This document shows positions 9,057-19,055 of a stretch of DNA of 64,000 nt, piece after piece. Location of the stretch: positions 62,001-126,000 of the forward strand of contig JAKZZE010000004.1 of the NCBI GenBank assembly GCA_024220505.1. Direction: 5' to 3'. Below the pieces are notes generated by a model. It ran no database searches. It saw nothing but the letters and a program-made list of their open reading frames with translations, and was not told where the DNA came from. The stretch is from Rhizopus arrhizus. Taxonomy: Eukaryota; Mucoromycota; Mucoromycetes; Mucorales; Rhizopodaceae. A program made the position numbers and the translations under genes. The stretch's first letter is position 1. Each line of letters begins with the position of its first letter.

Positions 9057-10075
9057 TGTAACAAACAGGAATGAAACGTCGGAATTTAAATCGTTGCAGT
9101 TTATAACGAACGCCTTGCAGTTTACAACAACCACCTTACACTATACTGTAAAGATGCAGACTTTAATTTTTGACCCGAAGGTACATAAAAATTAATGCAA
9201 GGTTGAAAATTGAAAGGTGCATTAAAATCAAGGCATGCTTTAAATTTAAAGCATATTAAAAATTCATAAAAACTATAAAAACAGTTATTTTATTTACTTC
9301 TGGCAGACTTTACTACTTTTATTCTTCAATAAATATCATTCAAAGCAAATCTCTTTTATTATTATTTTACTAAATATCAAGAATAAGTCAAGTCCCTTGA
9401 AGCCAAATATCTTCATTGTAACTCTATTAAATCTCACATCAAGCTATCATTATCTTTACATCAAGACTGATCTACTTTAAAACAAGATCTGGTGGTCACT
9501 CCTATCAAGAAAATACCCAAATATAACTTTACTTTATATTCAAAATCACTCTAAACTCTCAATAAATACACAAGGCCTAAATAGAAAACAAGCTATTACA
9601 ATACAACAACCGCCTCTTATGTTATAACAACCATTCAAAATACCAAAAACAGAACAAAATCATAAAACCCAAAAACATATAAATAACCTCACATAATAAT
9701 CTCAAAAAATATGACTTCACTTCTAACTTCCTAACTTCTCTCTTATTTTATTTTTACTTTTTCTTTTTATCAAATAAATATTCTTTTAAAGAGGCAAACT
9801 ATCTCTTATTTTATTTAACATCAAGAACAAGAAGTCCCTTGAAGCTATTATACTTCATTGTAAATCCCCTTTTTTATTTTACTTTATCTTTTTATTTTTA
9901 TTCTACCTTAACTAAAACAGTTTGATCTACTTTATAAGATCTGGTGGTCACTATAACAAGCGAATCAAGCCAATCCAACTCATATAAAAGCAATTATTAT
10001 ACCAATTACAACTTAAATCTGTTTATTTAAACCTCAACTCAACACACTCAAGCGAACTAGTAAAAATTTATTACA
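9057..10075 (+). repeat. 5' LTR, interrupted by a nested solo LTR
   Basis: It starts TGTAACAAAC and ends TTATTACA. It matches the 3' LTR (13907-14467) on both sides of the 9147-9600 insertion. Near its end is AAGATCTGGTGGTCACTA (about 9940), and the same TGGTGGTCACT core recurs as the primer-binding site just after the LTR (about 10078). Confidence 0.88.
9147..9600 (+). repeat. Solo LTR nested inside another LTR
   Basis: A 454-bp segment absent from the partner LTR, bounded TGTAAAG...ATTACA and flanked by ATAC on both sides (9143-9146, 9601-9604). The precise 4-bp duplication and TG...CA tips show it is a solo LTR from a related gypsy element. It too contains TGGTGGTCACT, 100-110 bp before its end. 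Confidence 0.88.
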
Positions 10076-10077
10076 TT

Positions 10078-10095
10078 TGGTGGTCACTACGAGGG
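10078..10095 (+). promoter_or_regulatory. Primer-binding site of the gag-protease element
   Basis: TGGTGGTCACTACGAGGG starts 2-3 bases after the LTR end. The first TGG matches the tRNA CCA tail. An identical site follows the LTR of the related element at about 15053. The tRNA it matches was not identified. Confidence 0.6.
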
Positions 10096-10324
10096 GAAAT
10101 AAAACATCAAATCAAGAAATCAAATCAAGAAATTAATACGAGGGGAAATAAAACATCAAATCAAGAAATCAAATCAAGAAATTAATACGAGGGACAAAAT
10201 TGAAAAACTACAACGAAATCATATCAATAAATCAAATTAAATCAAGAAACCAACAGAACAAATTAAAAACAATCAGAAGACACTCAAAATAGAATCAACA
10301 ATTTCAAAACACTTATTATCGACA

Positions 10325-11584
10325 ATGACAACAATAGGACCTAACGTGTTGGCTCCAGTCAGCAACCAAAGCGCAACCCAAGGATATCGTCCCAGGTTAA
10401 TTGAATTTTATGGCTATGAAGGAGAAGATTTCCGACATTTTTTAGAAATACTTGAATCATTTCTTGCAATTAGCAACATATACAGTGATTCACGAAAACT
10501 CGTCATCCTCAAGTCACAATTACGGCGCGCAGCAAAAATATATTACGAAAATGTTATACTCAAAAAGAATCCTGAACTTACCTACGATGTAGCTATTGAA
10601 AAGCTGAAAGATCACTATATCACACCTGAATTAATACAAAGTTATGAACTGGAATTCAATGAAATGTACCAAGGAGAACAAGAACATCCGCAAATTTTTC
10701 TGGCTAGACTACGAGAGGCAGCTGACCTAGCAAATATTACTAGTGAAGAGGTGATTCAAAGTCGATTCCGTGCCGGTCTCTTAAGAGAAATTAAACAATT
10801 CTGTATCCAAAGCAGCTCCAAAACATTTCAAGAGTGGATAAATCATGCAGAAGGATGGTGGAATGCAAACAGACCACGCAAGATCGCAATGGTCGATAAC
10901 CCCTTTATTCCACGCAATATTAACAACGCCTTAATCTACCACGACGAAGACAATTATCGCAACCATTACGCTATAAGCAATCACAATGTTGAAATTATAG
11001 ATACAGATGAAATACCAACACAAGTAGTCACAATAAATGGTACGAGCAAACCAACCAGAATGATGCATCGTAATATCATTAGTGGCCCAACTCGATTAAC
11101 AACCATGGATATAAATGGTCATACAAATGGTGTTCAATATCAAATGCATCATCGTCCAAGACATGAACATAATGAATCAGCACATTCAGACAGCCAACAA
11201 GAAATTCTCAACATGGTACAACAAGTTATTCGTAATGAACTAAACGGCTTTTATCAACCTAACAGATCATATAATCGTAACCCACTCGAAAATCCCAATA
11301 AATATAACAACAATTATCGTGACTACAGACGCAATAATGAACATAGTGGCTATCAAAACAACAACGGAAATGGATACAACAACAAAGGATATAACAACAA
11401 CAACAACAATGGATACAGCAACCGTAACAACTACAACAATAATGGATACAACAAATATAGAAACAACGTTGATTATACCAGTAGAAAACCAGAATACAAC
11501 AGCAACCAGCCAAATAATAACTACAATAATCAGTCTAATCCACAACAATATATACAACAGCAAAACCAGCCGTCAAAAAACTAG
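10325..11584 (+). CDS. gag: Gypsy Gag, Asn/Gln-rich tail
   Basis: 419 residues from the ATG at 10325. The N-terminal two thirds is a capsid-like helical domain (FYGYEGEDFRHFLEILESF, LKSQLRRAAKIYYE, SYELEFNEMYQGEQEHPQIFLARLREAADLA, FRAGLLREIKQFCIQSSSKT, WWNANRPRKIAMVDNPFIPRN), shared closely with the Gag at 15169. The C-terminal third is an Asn/Tyr/Gly/Gln-rich low-complexity region with no CCHC knuckle visible. The stop codon TAG (11582-11584) follows directly after the heptamer AAAAAAC, and the protease frame continues in -1. Confidence 0.9.
   Translation: MTTIGPNVLAPVSNQSATQGYRPRLIEFYGYEGEDFRHFLEILESFLAISNIYSDSRKLVILKSQLRRAAKIYYENVILKKNPELTYDVAIEKLKDHYITPELIQSYELEFNEMYQGEQEHPQIFLARLREAADLANITSEEVIQSRFRAGLLREIKQFCIQSSSKTFQEWINHAEGWWNANRPRKIAMVDNPFIPRNINNALIYHDEDNYRNHYAISNHNVEIIDTDEIPTQVVTINGTSKPTRMMHRNIISGPTRLTTMDINGHTNGVQYQMHHRPRHEHNESAHSDSQQEILNMVQQVIRNELNGFYQPNRSYNRNPLENPNKYNNNYRDYRRNNEHSGYQNNNGNGYNNKGYNNNNNNGYSNRNNYNNNGYNKYRNNVDYTSRKPEYNSNQPNNNYNNQSNPQQYIQQQNQPSKN
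11575..11581 (+). promoter_or_regulatory. -1 ribosomal frameshift slippery site A_AAA_AAC
   Basis: In the gag frame the codons are TCA-AAA-AAC-TAG, a canonical X_XXY_YYZ heptamer directly before the stop. A -1 slip continues AAA-CTA-GAT-GGG into an open frame that runs into protease. Downstream, TGGGT-CGGTTG (11586-11596) can pair with CAATCG (11620-11625) and ACCCA (11629-11633), giving an imperfect stem of about 11 bp with a 23-nt loop that starts 4 nt after the heptamer. The pairing was done by eye. Confidence 0.75.
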
Positions 11585-13470
11585 ATGGGTCGGTTGTTTT
11601 CAATAATGAAATTAATGGTCAATCGAATACCCACCATAATAAACCCATTCACCAATCTCAGTTAAATCAGCATCAATATCAAAACAATAAAACATCACCT
11701 CAACAATCCCGACATCTTAACGCTATTCTAACTCAAAATGAAAGTGATTCCAACTATAAAAGAGAATTATATGCTGCAGTCAGACCCGAAAAGCCACCTG
11801 AAGTAGCTAAAGGGGTCCCATATAAGAAAACCAGACCAACTCCACAAGAAAAGCAAACAAGAACACCGATTATTACTAGAAAAGTCAATACACGTCAACA
11901 CTTTGAAGAAATCAACCCATCTGCTACAAATCAAATAGTTACAAACAAAAGTAAAGATATGGATATAGATCTCCCTGTGAAAGAAGTAGAAAGAAAAACA
12001 CCTCGACAAAGAGCAAAAAGAGAACAACCTGATATATCTTATAATATTGTAAACGATGTGCTGGAACAACCTGCAAAGATATCAGTACGAGATCTGATAA
12101 CTACTGCACCTAAATTCCGCAGAGAATTAATTAGTGCCTGTAGACCAAAAAGAAAAATAGTCAATAAGCAAGTACCTCAACAGACAATGGCATTAATTGA
12201 AGATGACGATATAAATACAACAGCTGTATATTCAAAAGTCAATATTGGAAACCACAGAGTCAAAACTCTAGTAGACTGTGGGGCAGCAAAGACATGCATG
12301 TCAAAGGCTTTAGCAGATGCTTTGGAATTAAGTATAGATGCTGCATCAGAAAGCGTCTTTACCCTAGGAAATGGAACAAAGCAACCTGCATTAGGAATTA
12401 TCTATGATGTACCAATTGAAGTAAAAGAAGATATGATCATACCTTGTACAATAGAAGTTTTACCAACCTGTCCATCGCATCTTATTATTGGAAACAACTG
12501 GTTAAACCGTGCAAAAGCAAAGATAGACTTCAACAGTTCGTCCTTAAAGGTATCATACAAGAAACAGAAAGCCGAATTGCCTATATCATTTCTCCGCAGA
12601 AAAGAAAGCGTACCAAAAATGATTAGTCATACACAAACATATCAAAATCCTGTCAGCATGACAAATTCTTCACCCAAACGAGTTCACTTTGAAGATGAGT
12701 CATATGAAGATGATAGTACAGAAAGTGGTGATTCTGAAGAAATATCTGAAAGCGACGAAGTAAGCGATGAAGACTATACAGCCGAAAATGAATCTTCAGA
12801 GGAAGAATTACCTCAAGAACAAATGGAAACTTCATTATTAGTATTAGATAAAGATATGGAACAATCTATAGAACTAGTACCAGAAGAAAAAGAAAATATT
12901 GTTAGAGCACCAAAAGATGGAATGGTTTTGAAAGCATTCACATCAAATACTTTTCGAATTGACAAGCCACCTGGAAATTATCGAAAGCTTACTTACAGCT
13001 TTAATATTACTAACGAAGACATCAGTAAAGCCATGGGATACTTCGATATAAATTCAAATATTATTATCAACAAAAGAAACGTCGAAATACATATATACAA
13101 TCGATCAGGAAACAACATATATTTGAAGCCGCATGAAGAAATAGGTGTTTTAGAAGAATACGATCTAGAAAACGAAGAGATGATACAAGCATACCAACTC
13201 AATAGAAATTATGATTTGTTTGCCATGGAAAAAGATGTAGATTCAAATGAAGACACAGAAAATGAAACAATAGATCAAGAAGCCTACGCCAAGCTAGAAA
13301 TTGGAAAAATTGAAGAAATGACAGAAAAGAAATTAAGAAAACTGATATACAAGTACAAGGAGATATTTGACTGGAACAATGACACTATTGGATATACACA
13401 ATTGATGAAACACAAAATTATAATTGAAGAAAATATACAACCTATCAGTCACACCAAGTCCACCATGTGA
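11581..13470 (+). CDS. Gypsy protease polyprotein, truncated before RT
   Basis: Open in the -1 frame from the slippery site; the first ATG inside is only at 11959, so frameshifting is the likely way in. Order: a Gln/Asn-rich linker, a basic stretch, an aspartic protease (KTLVDCGAAKTCMS, where the usual DSG/DTG is DCG; LIIGNNWLNRAKAKIDF), an acidic Ser/Glu region, and a domain shared with the minus-strand relative at 16045-17765. The frame stops shortly after the start of the RT-linked region (KHKIIIEENIQPISH) because of the internal deletion. Asp-Cys-Gly in place of Asp-Ser-Gly may weaken or end the protease activity. The related inverted copy has DSGA. Confidence 0.82.
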   Translation, partial: LDGSVVFNNEINGQSNTHHNKPIHQSQLNQHQYQNNKTSPQQSRHLNAILTQNESDSNYKRELYAAVRPEKPPEVAKGVPYKKTRPTPQEKQTRTPIITRKVNTRQHFEEINPSATNQIVTNKSKDMDIDLPVKEVERKTPRQRAKREQPDISYNIVNDVLEQPAKISVRDLITTAPKFRRELISACRPKRKIVNKQVPQQTMALIEDDDINTTAVYSKVNIGNHRVKTLVDCGAAKTCMSKALADALELSIDAASESVFTLGNGTKQPALGIIYDVPIEVKEDMIIPCTIEVLPTCPSHLIIGNNWLNRAKAKIDFNSSSLKVSYKKQKAELPISFLRRKESVPKMISHTQTYQNPVSMTNSSPKRVHFEDESYEDDSTESGDSEEISESDEVSDEDYTAENESSEEELPQEQMETSLLVLDKDMEQSIELVPEEKENIVRAPKDGMVLKAFTSNTFRIDKPPGNYRKLTYSFNITNEDISKAMGYFDINSNIIINKRNVEIHIYNRSGNNIYLKPHEEIGVLEEYDLENEEMIQAYQLNRNYDLFAMEKDVDSNEDTENETIDQEAYAKLEIGKIEEMTEKKLRKLIYKYKEIFDWNNDTIGYTQLMKHKIIIEENIQPISHTKSTM

Positions 13471-13924
13471 ACTAGAGATTCAAGATTCTAATCCAAAAGA
13501 GGCACAGGAAATAATTGATTTCGAAGAATTAGATGCTTACCTCCTGAAGGAATTCAATAATATGAATGCTATTGAAGTTGCTAGAAACCACATGACAAGT
13601 ACATACAGCAAGTATGAAGAATTGCTCAAGCAACAAAGAAAAATAGTACGCGAAAAAAGACTATTAATTGAAGAATTGGTTATTGAAGTCAATTACTGGA
13701 GTCATCTTTCATTCGAAGAACCTGACCTAAATGAAATTAGTATTAGAAATTATTTTGCCCAAAAATACGCCAAGTTAAGAACTATTCTGCCATCAATACA
13801 TCGAAACCCATCTCTCAAGGATCAAATTAGACGACAAGATTCTTGGGGAAATAAAAGAAACCGCACAAGAACGTTCGAGGCCGAACTTTCATCCGGTGGG
13901 GACATCTGTAACAAACAGGAATGA
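13452..13924 (+). pseudogene. C-terminal pol/spacer fragment after internal deletion
   Basis: Sequence to the right of the deletion junction lies in another frame (Leu/Glu/Lys-rich; segments such as EELDAYLLKEFNNM and KYEELLKQQRKIVREKRLL suggest coiled coil). It runs to within 18 nt of the 3' LTR. I do not recognise a named domain. It presumably represents the 3' end of the parental pol or a separate spacer ORF. Confidence 0.5.
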
Positions 13925-14467
13925 AACGTCGGAATTTAAATCGTTGCAGTTTATAACGAACGCCTTGCAGTTTACAACAACCACCTTACACTATACAACA
14001 ACCGCCTCTTATGTTATAACAACCATTCAAAATACCAAAAACAGAACAAAATCATAAAACCCAAAAACATATAAATAACCTCACATAATAATCTCAAAAA
14101 ATATGACTTCACTTCTAACTTCCTAACTTCTCTCTTATTTTATTTTTACTTTTTCTTTTTATCAAATAAATATTCTTTTAAAGAGGCAAACTATCTCTTA
14201 TTTTATTTAACATCAAGAACAAGAAGTCCCTTGAAGCTATTATACTTCATTGTAAATCCCCTTTTTTATTTTACTTTATCTTTTTATTTTTATTCTACCT
14301 TAACTAAAACAGTTTGATCTACTTTATAAGATCTGGTGGTCACTATAACAAGCGAATCAAGCCAATCCAACTCATATAAAAGCAATTATTATACCAATTA
14401 CAACTTAAATCTGTTTATTTAAACCTCAACTCAACACACTCAAGCGAACTAGTAAAAATTTATTACA
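13907..14467 (+). repeat. 3' LTR of the gag-protease element
   Basis: 561 bp, TGTAACAAAC...TTATTACA, preceded by a purine-rich run (GGTGGGGA). It matches 9057-9146 joined to 9605-10075 and is followed by ACGC, the same 4 bases that precede the left LTR. Confidence 0.9.
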
Positions 14468-14631
14468 ACGCAAGAACCAACTTTTTGAACGAACAAAAGG
14501 AACGATCTTTTCAAACGATCCAAAAGTTAATATAGTGTAGCACAAATGATGAAGTTTTGGATCCGGAGAACAATGATGATCACAAGAACAAATTTTGATG
14601 TCCAGCGACATTGATGTCGTTCGACATAGAT

Positions 14632-15050
14632 TGTAACCAACAATAAGCCACGCCTTTTTTTATATAAATAAGATGAATATTTTTAACCAAATAACAGACA
14701 TTCAATAAACAAAATCTTCTTGCGCTTAAAAGCAATTGTTTCTTATTGGGTCACAAACACCTTTTCTTTTCTTTTTATTTTTACTTATTCTTTCTGATCT
14801 GATACCTGAATTATCACGAATCAAGAAAGATCCCTTTTATTTTTATCTTTTATTAAACAATCTTACTCCTAACCTTATTGATCTATAAAGATCTGGTGGT
14901 CACTACTTAAAATCAAATTACTTTATCAAAAGAACTGTTAAACGATCAATCAAGTTAATCAAACTCAAGTCATTCAAGGCTTCAAACTTCAAACTAAACA
15001 AATCTACATCACTTTAACACAATCCAAATCCCACGTACTAACAAGTTACA
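14632..15050 (+). repeat. 5' LTR of a related, rearranged gypsy element
   Basis: TGTAACCAAC...AAGTTACA, 419 bp, followed by the primer-binding site TGGTGGTCACTACGAGGG. It includes AAGATCTGGTGGTCACTA (about 14885). The start is placed by analogy with the neighbouring LTR. No matching 3' LTR is seen downstream, so the element is incomplete. Confidence 0.7.
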
Positions 15051-15168
15051 TTTGGTGGTCACTACGAGGGATCTAAATCAAAAACTTACAAGAAAAATCT
15101 ACAAATCAAGAACAACTTATAAATCTACAAACCCAAATCTTTAAAACAACATTATCACAAATTTTGAA

Positions 15169-16125
15169 ATGGCAACCTTTACCACAGGACATATCGCGTT
15201 GGCAAATACCAATATGAATGCAAGTTACCGACCTGTACTTATTGATTTCCATGGTTATGAAGGCGAAGACTTTCGTCACTTTTTAGAAATCTTAGAATCG
15301 TACTTTGCAATTAATAACATCACTCAAGAACCCCGCAAACTTACTACTTTGAAAGCACAATTACGTGGAGCAGCTAAAGTGTATTATGAAAAAGAAATAC
15401 TCAAGCGAATCCCTGACGTTAAATATGATAATGCGACAGAACTCTTAACGAACCATTACATCACCCCAGAATTGATACAAAGTTACGAACTAGAGTTCAA
15501 CGAAATGTACCAGGGCGAACAAGAACATCCTCAGATATTCCTTGCTAGATTAAGAGAAGCTGCAGACCTTGCCGGTATCACTCAAGAGCCAGTCATAGAA
15601 AGCAGGTTTCGCGCAGGTCTTCTTAGAGAGATAAAGCAATTTTGTATACAGAGCAGTTCAAAGACTATGCAAGACTGGATTAATCACTCTGAAGGATGGT
15701 GGAATGCTAATAGACCTCGCAAGATCGCCATGGTTGACAATCCTTTTATACCAAGGAATGCTAATCAAGCCCTTATATATCAAAATGATGCTGCACAACA
15801 TTATCATCACATGTCCAATAACCACAACATTGATTTGGTTGATACAAATGAACATTCCATGCCAGCATTAACTCTTAATCAAATCCATTACAACAACGCT
15901 CAACCCACTTATGCCTATCACGACAATGTACTCGGTACAAATCAGCTAGTATCTATGGACACATCAAGAAATCGCAACCAAGCACGTCATGTACAAGCTA
16001 ATGGACATCGTAGCATCAATACTAATCAGCAGCAAGATCTTATTGAGCTAAATGTTGAAGATGTTCTTGATCGTTGTTTGAATATACATTTAAGTCGTCG
16101 ATATAAGCTACTAAACATCTATTGA
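15169..16125 (+). pseudogene. Gypsy Gag, cut off at a rearrangement
   Basis: It starts with an ATG and is closely similar to the Gag at 10325 over the capsid domain (DFHGYEGEDFRHFLEILESYFAIN; SYELEFNEMYQGEQEHPQIFLARLREAADLA). Homology stops near 16045 (INTNQQQDLIEL), after which the + strand is simply the antisense of an inverted RT fragment. The Asn-rich tail is missing. The last 25 or so codons are therefore not Gag. Confidence 0.82.
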
Positions 16126-17765
16126 TCAATGGTCGAAAACATAGATCTATCAATCTTTGGAATGTGGCTGGTGAGTTTACTAATCCCATAGGCAGGGTAT
16201 TGTAATGATACGTTCCAAACTTGGTAGTAAATGCTGTCAATTCTTTGCTTGATTCGTCTAAGGGCACTTGGTGAAATCCAGCTCGCATGTCGAGCGCTGA
16301 GAATACTTTGGCCTTTCCTAGCGTATCCAATAGATCGTCTATCCTTGGTAAAGGGTATGCATCCTTCTTTGTTACTGCGTTGAGCTTTCGGTAGTCGATT
16401 ACCATTCTATATTCACCATTTTTCTTCTTTACTAAGATGACTGGCGCAGCCCAAGGACTATTTGATGGGGATATTACTCCTAACTTACAGTACTTGTCCA
16501 ATTCCTTTTGAAGATATTCTGCTTCTAAGGGGCTGATTCGATACGGTCTATGGCTGATTGGCATTGTATCTTCTTGTATAATGATCTTGTGACTTATAAG
16601 ATCTGTTCGTCCTATGGTATCATTGTTCCAATCGAATACATGATCGTATCTACTGAGTAGAGCTTGCAGTTGCTTTCGAATATCAGATGGTAATTCTCCT
16701 ATTTCCAGTTTATCATATAACGAAGGATCCAATAATTTCTGCTTCGTTTTGTGCTCATTACTGATGTTACTGGCTTCCATTGTACATAAATCGTGGTTCG
16801 TTTGTAAATTATAAGCTGATATGATTGTATCTCGCTGTAGGTTATATCGTTCCAATATTCCTAGCTCTTCTTCTGGTTCTACAATAATTACTTCATTGGT
16901 ACGGTTAAAGAATCGTATTTCAACTGTCCGTTTGTTCACAATTAGCGTAGAACACGTGTCAAAGTATCCGCTTGCATTATTTAGCTTAGGGTGAGTTGTT
17001 TCAAAGTGATAAATCAAATGAGGGTTTTCTTTTTCTGGTTTGTCCAATATTAAAGTCATCGAAGAGTTAGCTGGTATTGTTAGTCCCAATGCTGTAGCTT
17101 GTATGATGTGAGATTCTTTGAAATTTGTGATAATAACCTCCTCCTTTGTTCCATCTTCTAATACTATTAGAGATTGATTTTCTTTTTCATCATCTGTCAT
17201 TTCCTCTTCAGTATCGTTTTCTGAGCTTTCTTCGTCTTCTGATTCGGTTTCTTCAATATCATCTTCATAACTATCGTCGGGTTGTTCTTCATCAGATTGC
17301 TCTAACTTGTTGTTGGTTAGGCTAACTGGAAGTTGATATGTCTGCTGATAAGACCTCATTTTAGGTAATGCAACGTTCTTCCGTTCATAATATATAGGCA
17401 GTTTGGCCTTCTGGTGTTTGTACTTGACCTTCAAGGTTAAACTGTCAAAGTCAATTCTTGCCTTTGCTCGATTTAACCAATTGTTTCCCAAGATAAGATG
17501 TGTGGGGCATGATGGTAATACTTCAATGGTACATGGAATAACCATATCATCTTTAATTCCAATTGGCACGTCATATATCAATCCAAGACCTGTCTGCTTT
17601 GATCCATTTCCTAGTGTGAAGATGCTGTCTGATGCTGAATCTATTTCTAATCCTAGGGCATCTGCTAAAGCTTTTGACATACACGTTTTTGCAGCACCAC
17701 TATCAACTAAAGCTTTGATGTTTTTATCGCCAATGCTTACAGTTGAATACACAGCAGTTACTGAA
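16040..17765 (-). pseudogene. Inverted protease-RT fragment of a gypsy element
   Basis: A minus-strand open frame of 586 codons (the track extends to 17800) that is neither start- nor end-complete. It begins inside protease (AVYSTVSIGDKNIKALVDSGAAKTCMS, LILGNNWLNRAKARIDF), continues through an acidic linker and the RT core (VILVKKKNGEYRMVIDYRKLN, ALDMRAGFHQV, AYIDDLNVYS), and is cut after DQEHLQHL. It is the counterpart of what is deleted from the 9057-14467 element. It lies in the opposite orientation to the Gag at 15169, so the two cannot form one transcript. Junctions are at about 16045 and 17760. Confidence 0.85.
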
Positions 17766-19055
17766 GATGGCTCTGAAGTAACCCCAAAAATAAATGCCAA
17801 TGCGCATGAAATTACCTCTGATCATGATGACATTGATGCTGAAGTTTCAAAACTCATAAGGTATAAAAAGGAAGAATCTGCTCGGTTATATCAAAAACAT
17901 ATAATGGCTGGTGAAGAAGAACAAGCAGACTTGGCGTTTAAAAAGATGAGAAAATATGGTGCACAATTGCTTGCTCTCTCTGGTAAACTTGTTTCTCCTG
18001 TAATTACTCCTGTCAAGAAGGAAATTGGTTTGCGTTTGACCCAAAATGACATACCTAAGTTTCAACTCTCTTCTTGGCCTGATATCCCATTTCCTGGTGA
18101 GAAATGCTATGAATCAGTCGAACACTTTTTGCGGTCCTTCGAAAAGGTAATTTATTCTGCTGCCTTGGACATTCAAGAGGTTTGGCGCCGGTATCTCCCT
18201 GTTTCTTTGGCCTTCGACCATGACGATTGGATCGAAAAAGAGCTCAAAAGATGTGATACATGGAATACAGCTAGAATTGTCTTTACGAACAAATTCCTGA
18301 CTGATAATGCTAGAACAAATGCTATGCATCGTCTATTCACTATGACAATGAATAAAAATGAATCTGTCTCCTCGTATATGACCCGATTTTTAAGCACTTG
18401 TATTGAGGCTGGGGCAAATAAAAATGATCCTATGGTAGCTGCTAGATTTAAAGCATCATTCTCTGAACCTGTTCTTGAGAAGTGTAAGACAGCTTTTGTT
18501 TTAAAAGAAAATAAGAACATACCATGGACTGTAGAGAGAGCTGCTGAAATAGCAAGATATTTGCTAGGAGATGACCCGAGAACGTATTCAGGAGCATCCT
18601 ATGCCAATGTCGCCAGTGGTAGCAAAAGAATTCACACAAATGCTGGTCCTTTTAGTATTCAAAAAAGAAACAAAGGTCATGGTTCGTCTGGTGCTTTCTT
18701 TTGTTCAAGACATGGTGGTACAGCTGCAAATCACAATGAAGATGATTGCTACAGTAAAACAAAAAAGAAAAATGATGCTGCGTCGACCATGAACAATAAG
18801 TATTATGGCAATAAAAATTTTCCTTATAAGGCAAGCACAAATAAACCCTGTCGCTATTGTGGTAGAAGTTGGTCCCATGGCCACCATTGTCAAGAATATG
18901 CAGACTATAAAAGAAAACTTCATGTCGATCCAAAAAATTCAAGAGATTCGGACAAGTCAATTTATGCCATTGTTCGTACTGCAAATGAAGAAAACGATAA
19001 TGATCATGATATGACAGAAGCTGAAAATCACTCATATGACTGTAAGGCATTATGA
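17761..19055 (+). pseudogene. Chromovirus Gag, 5' end missing
   Basis: The open frame extends back to 17403, but upstream of about 17760 it is only the antisense of the inverted protease. The Gag part has the capsid-like region (FQLSSWPDIPFPGEKCYESVEHFLRSFEK, WIEKELKRCDTWNTARIVFTNKFL, SVSSYMTRFLSTCIEAGANKNDPM) and a Cys/His-rich C-terminus (FCSRHGGTAANHNEDDC and CRYCGRSWSHGHHCQEY, the latter an atypical knuckle). It ends at TGA (19053-19055), after which the same frame stays open into protease. Confidence 0.8.

Larger units (their letters stand above)
9057..14467 (+). mobile_element. Non-autonomous Ty3/gypsy element (gag-protease, RT/integrase deleted)
   Basis: LTRs at 9057-10075 (lengthened by a nested solo LTR) and 13907-14467, flanked by ACGC (left 9053-9056, right 14468-14471). 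Inside are gag, a -1 frameshift site, protease, and then a sudden jump at about 13452 from the start of RT (KHKIIIEENIQPISH) to an unrelated C-terminal segment next to the polypurine tract. The RT, RNase H and integrase, more than 2 kb in relatives, are missing. The element would depend on a helper. Confidence 0.88.

Noticed and set aside
11259..11606. Cys/Ile/Val-rich and Thr-rich open frames over the Gag tail
   Set aside because: They are shadow frames of the AAC/AAT-rich Asn tract of Gag.
17403..17760. Upstream part of the 550-codon + strand frame as Gag
   Set aside because: It is the exact antisense of the inverted protease fragment. Gag-like sequence begins only near 17760.
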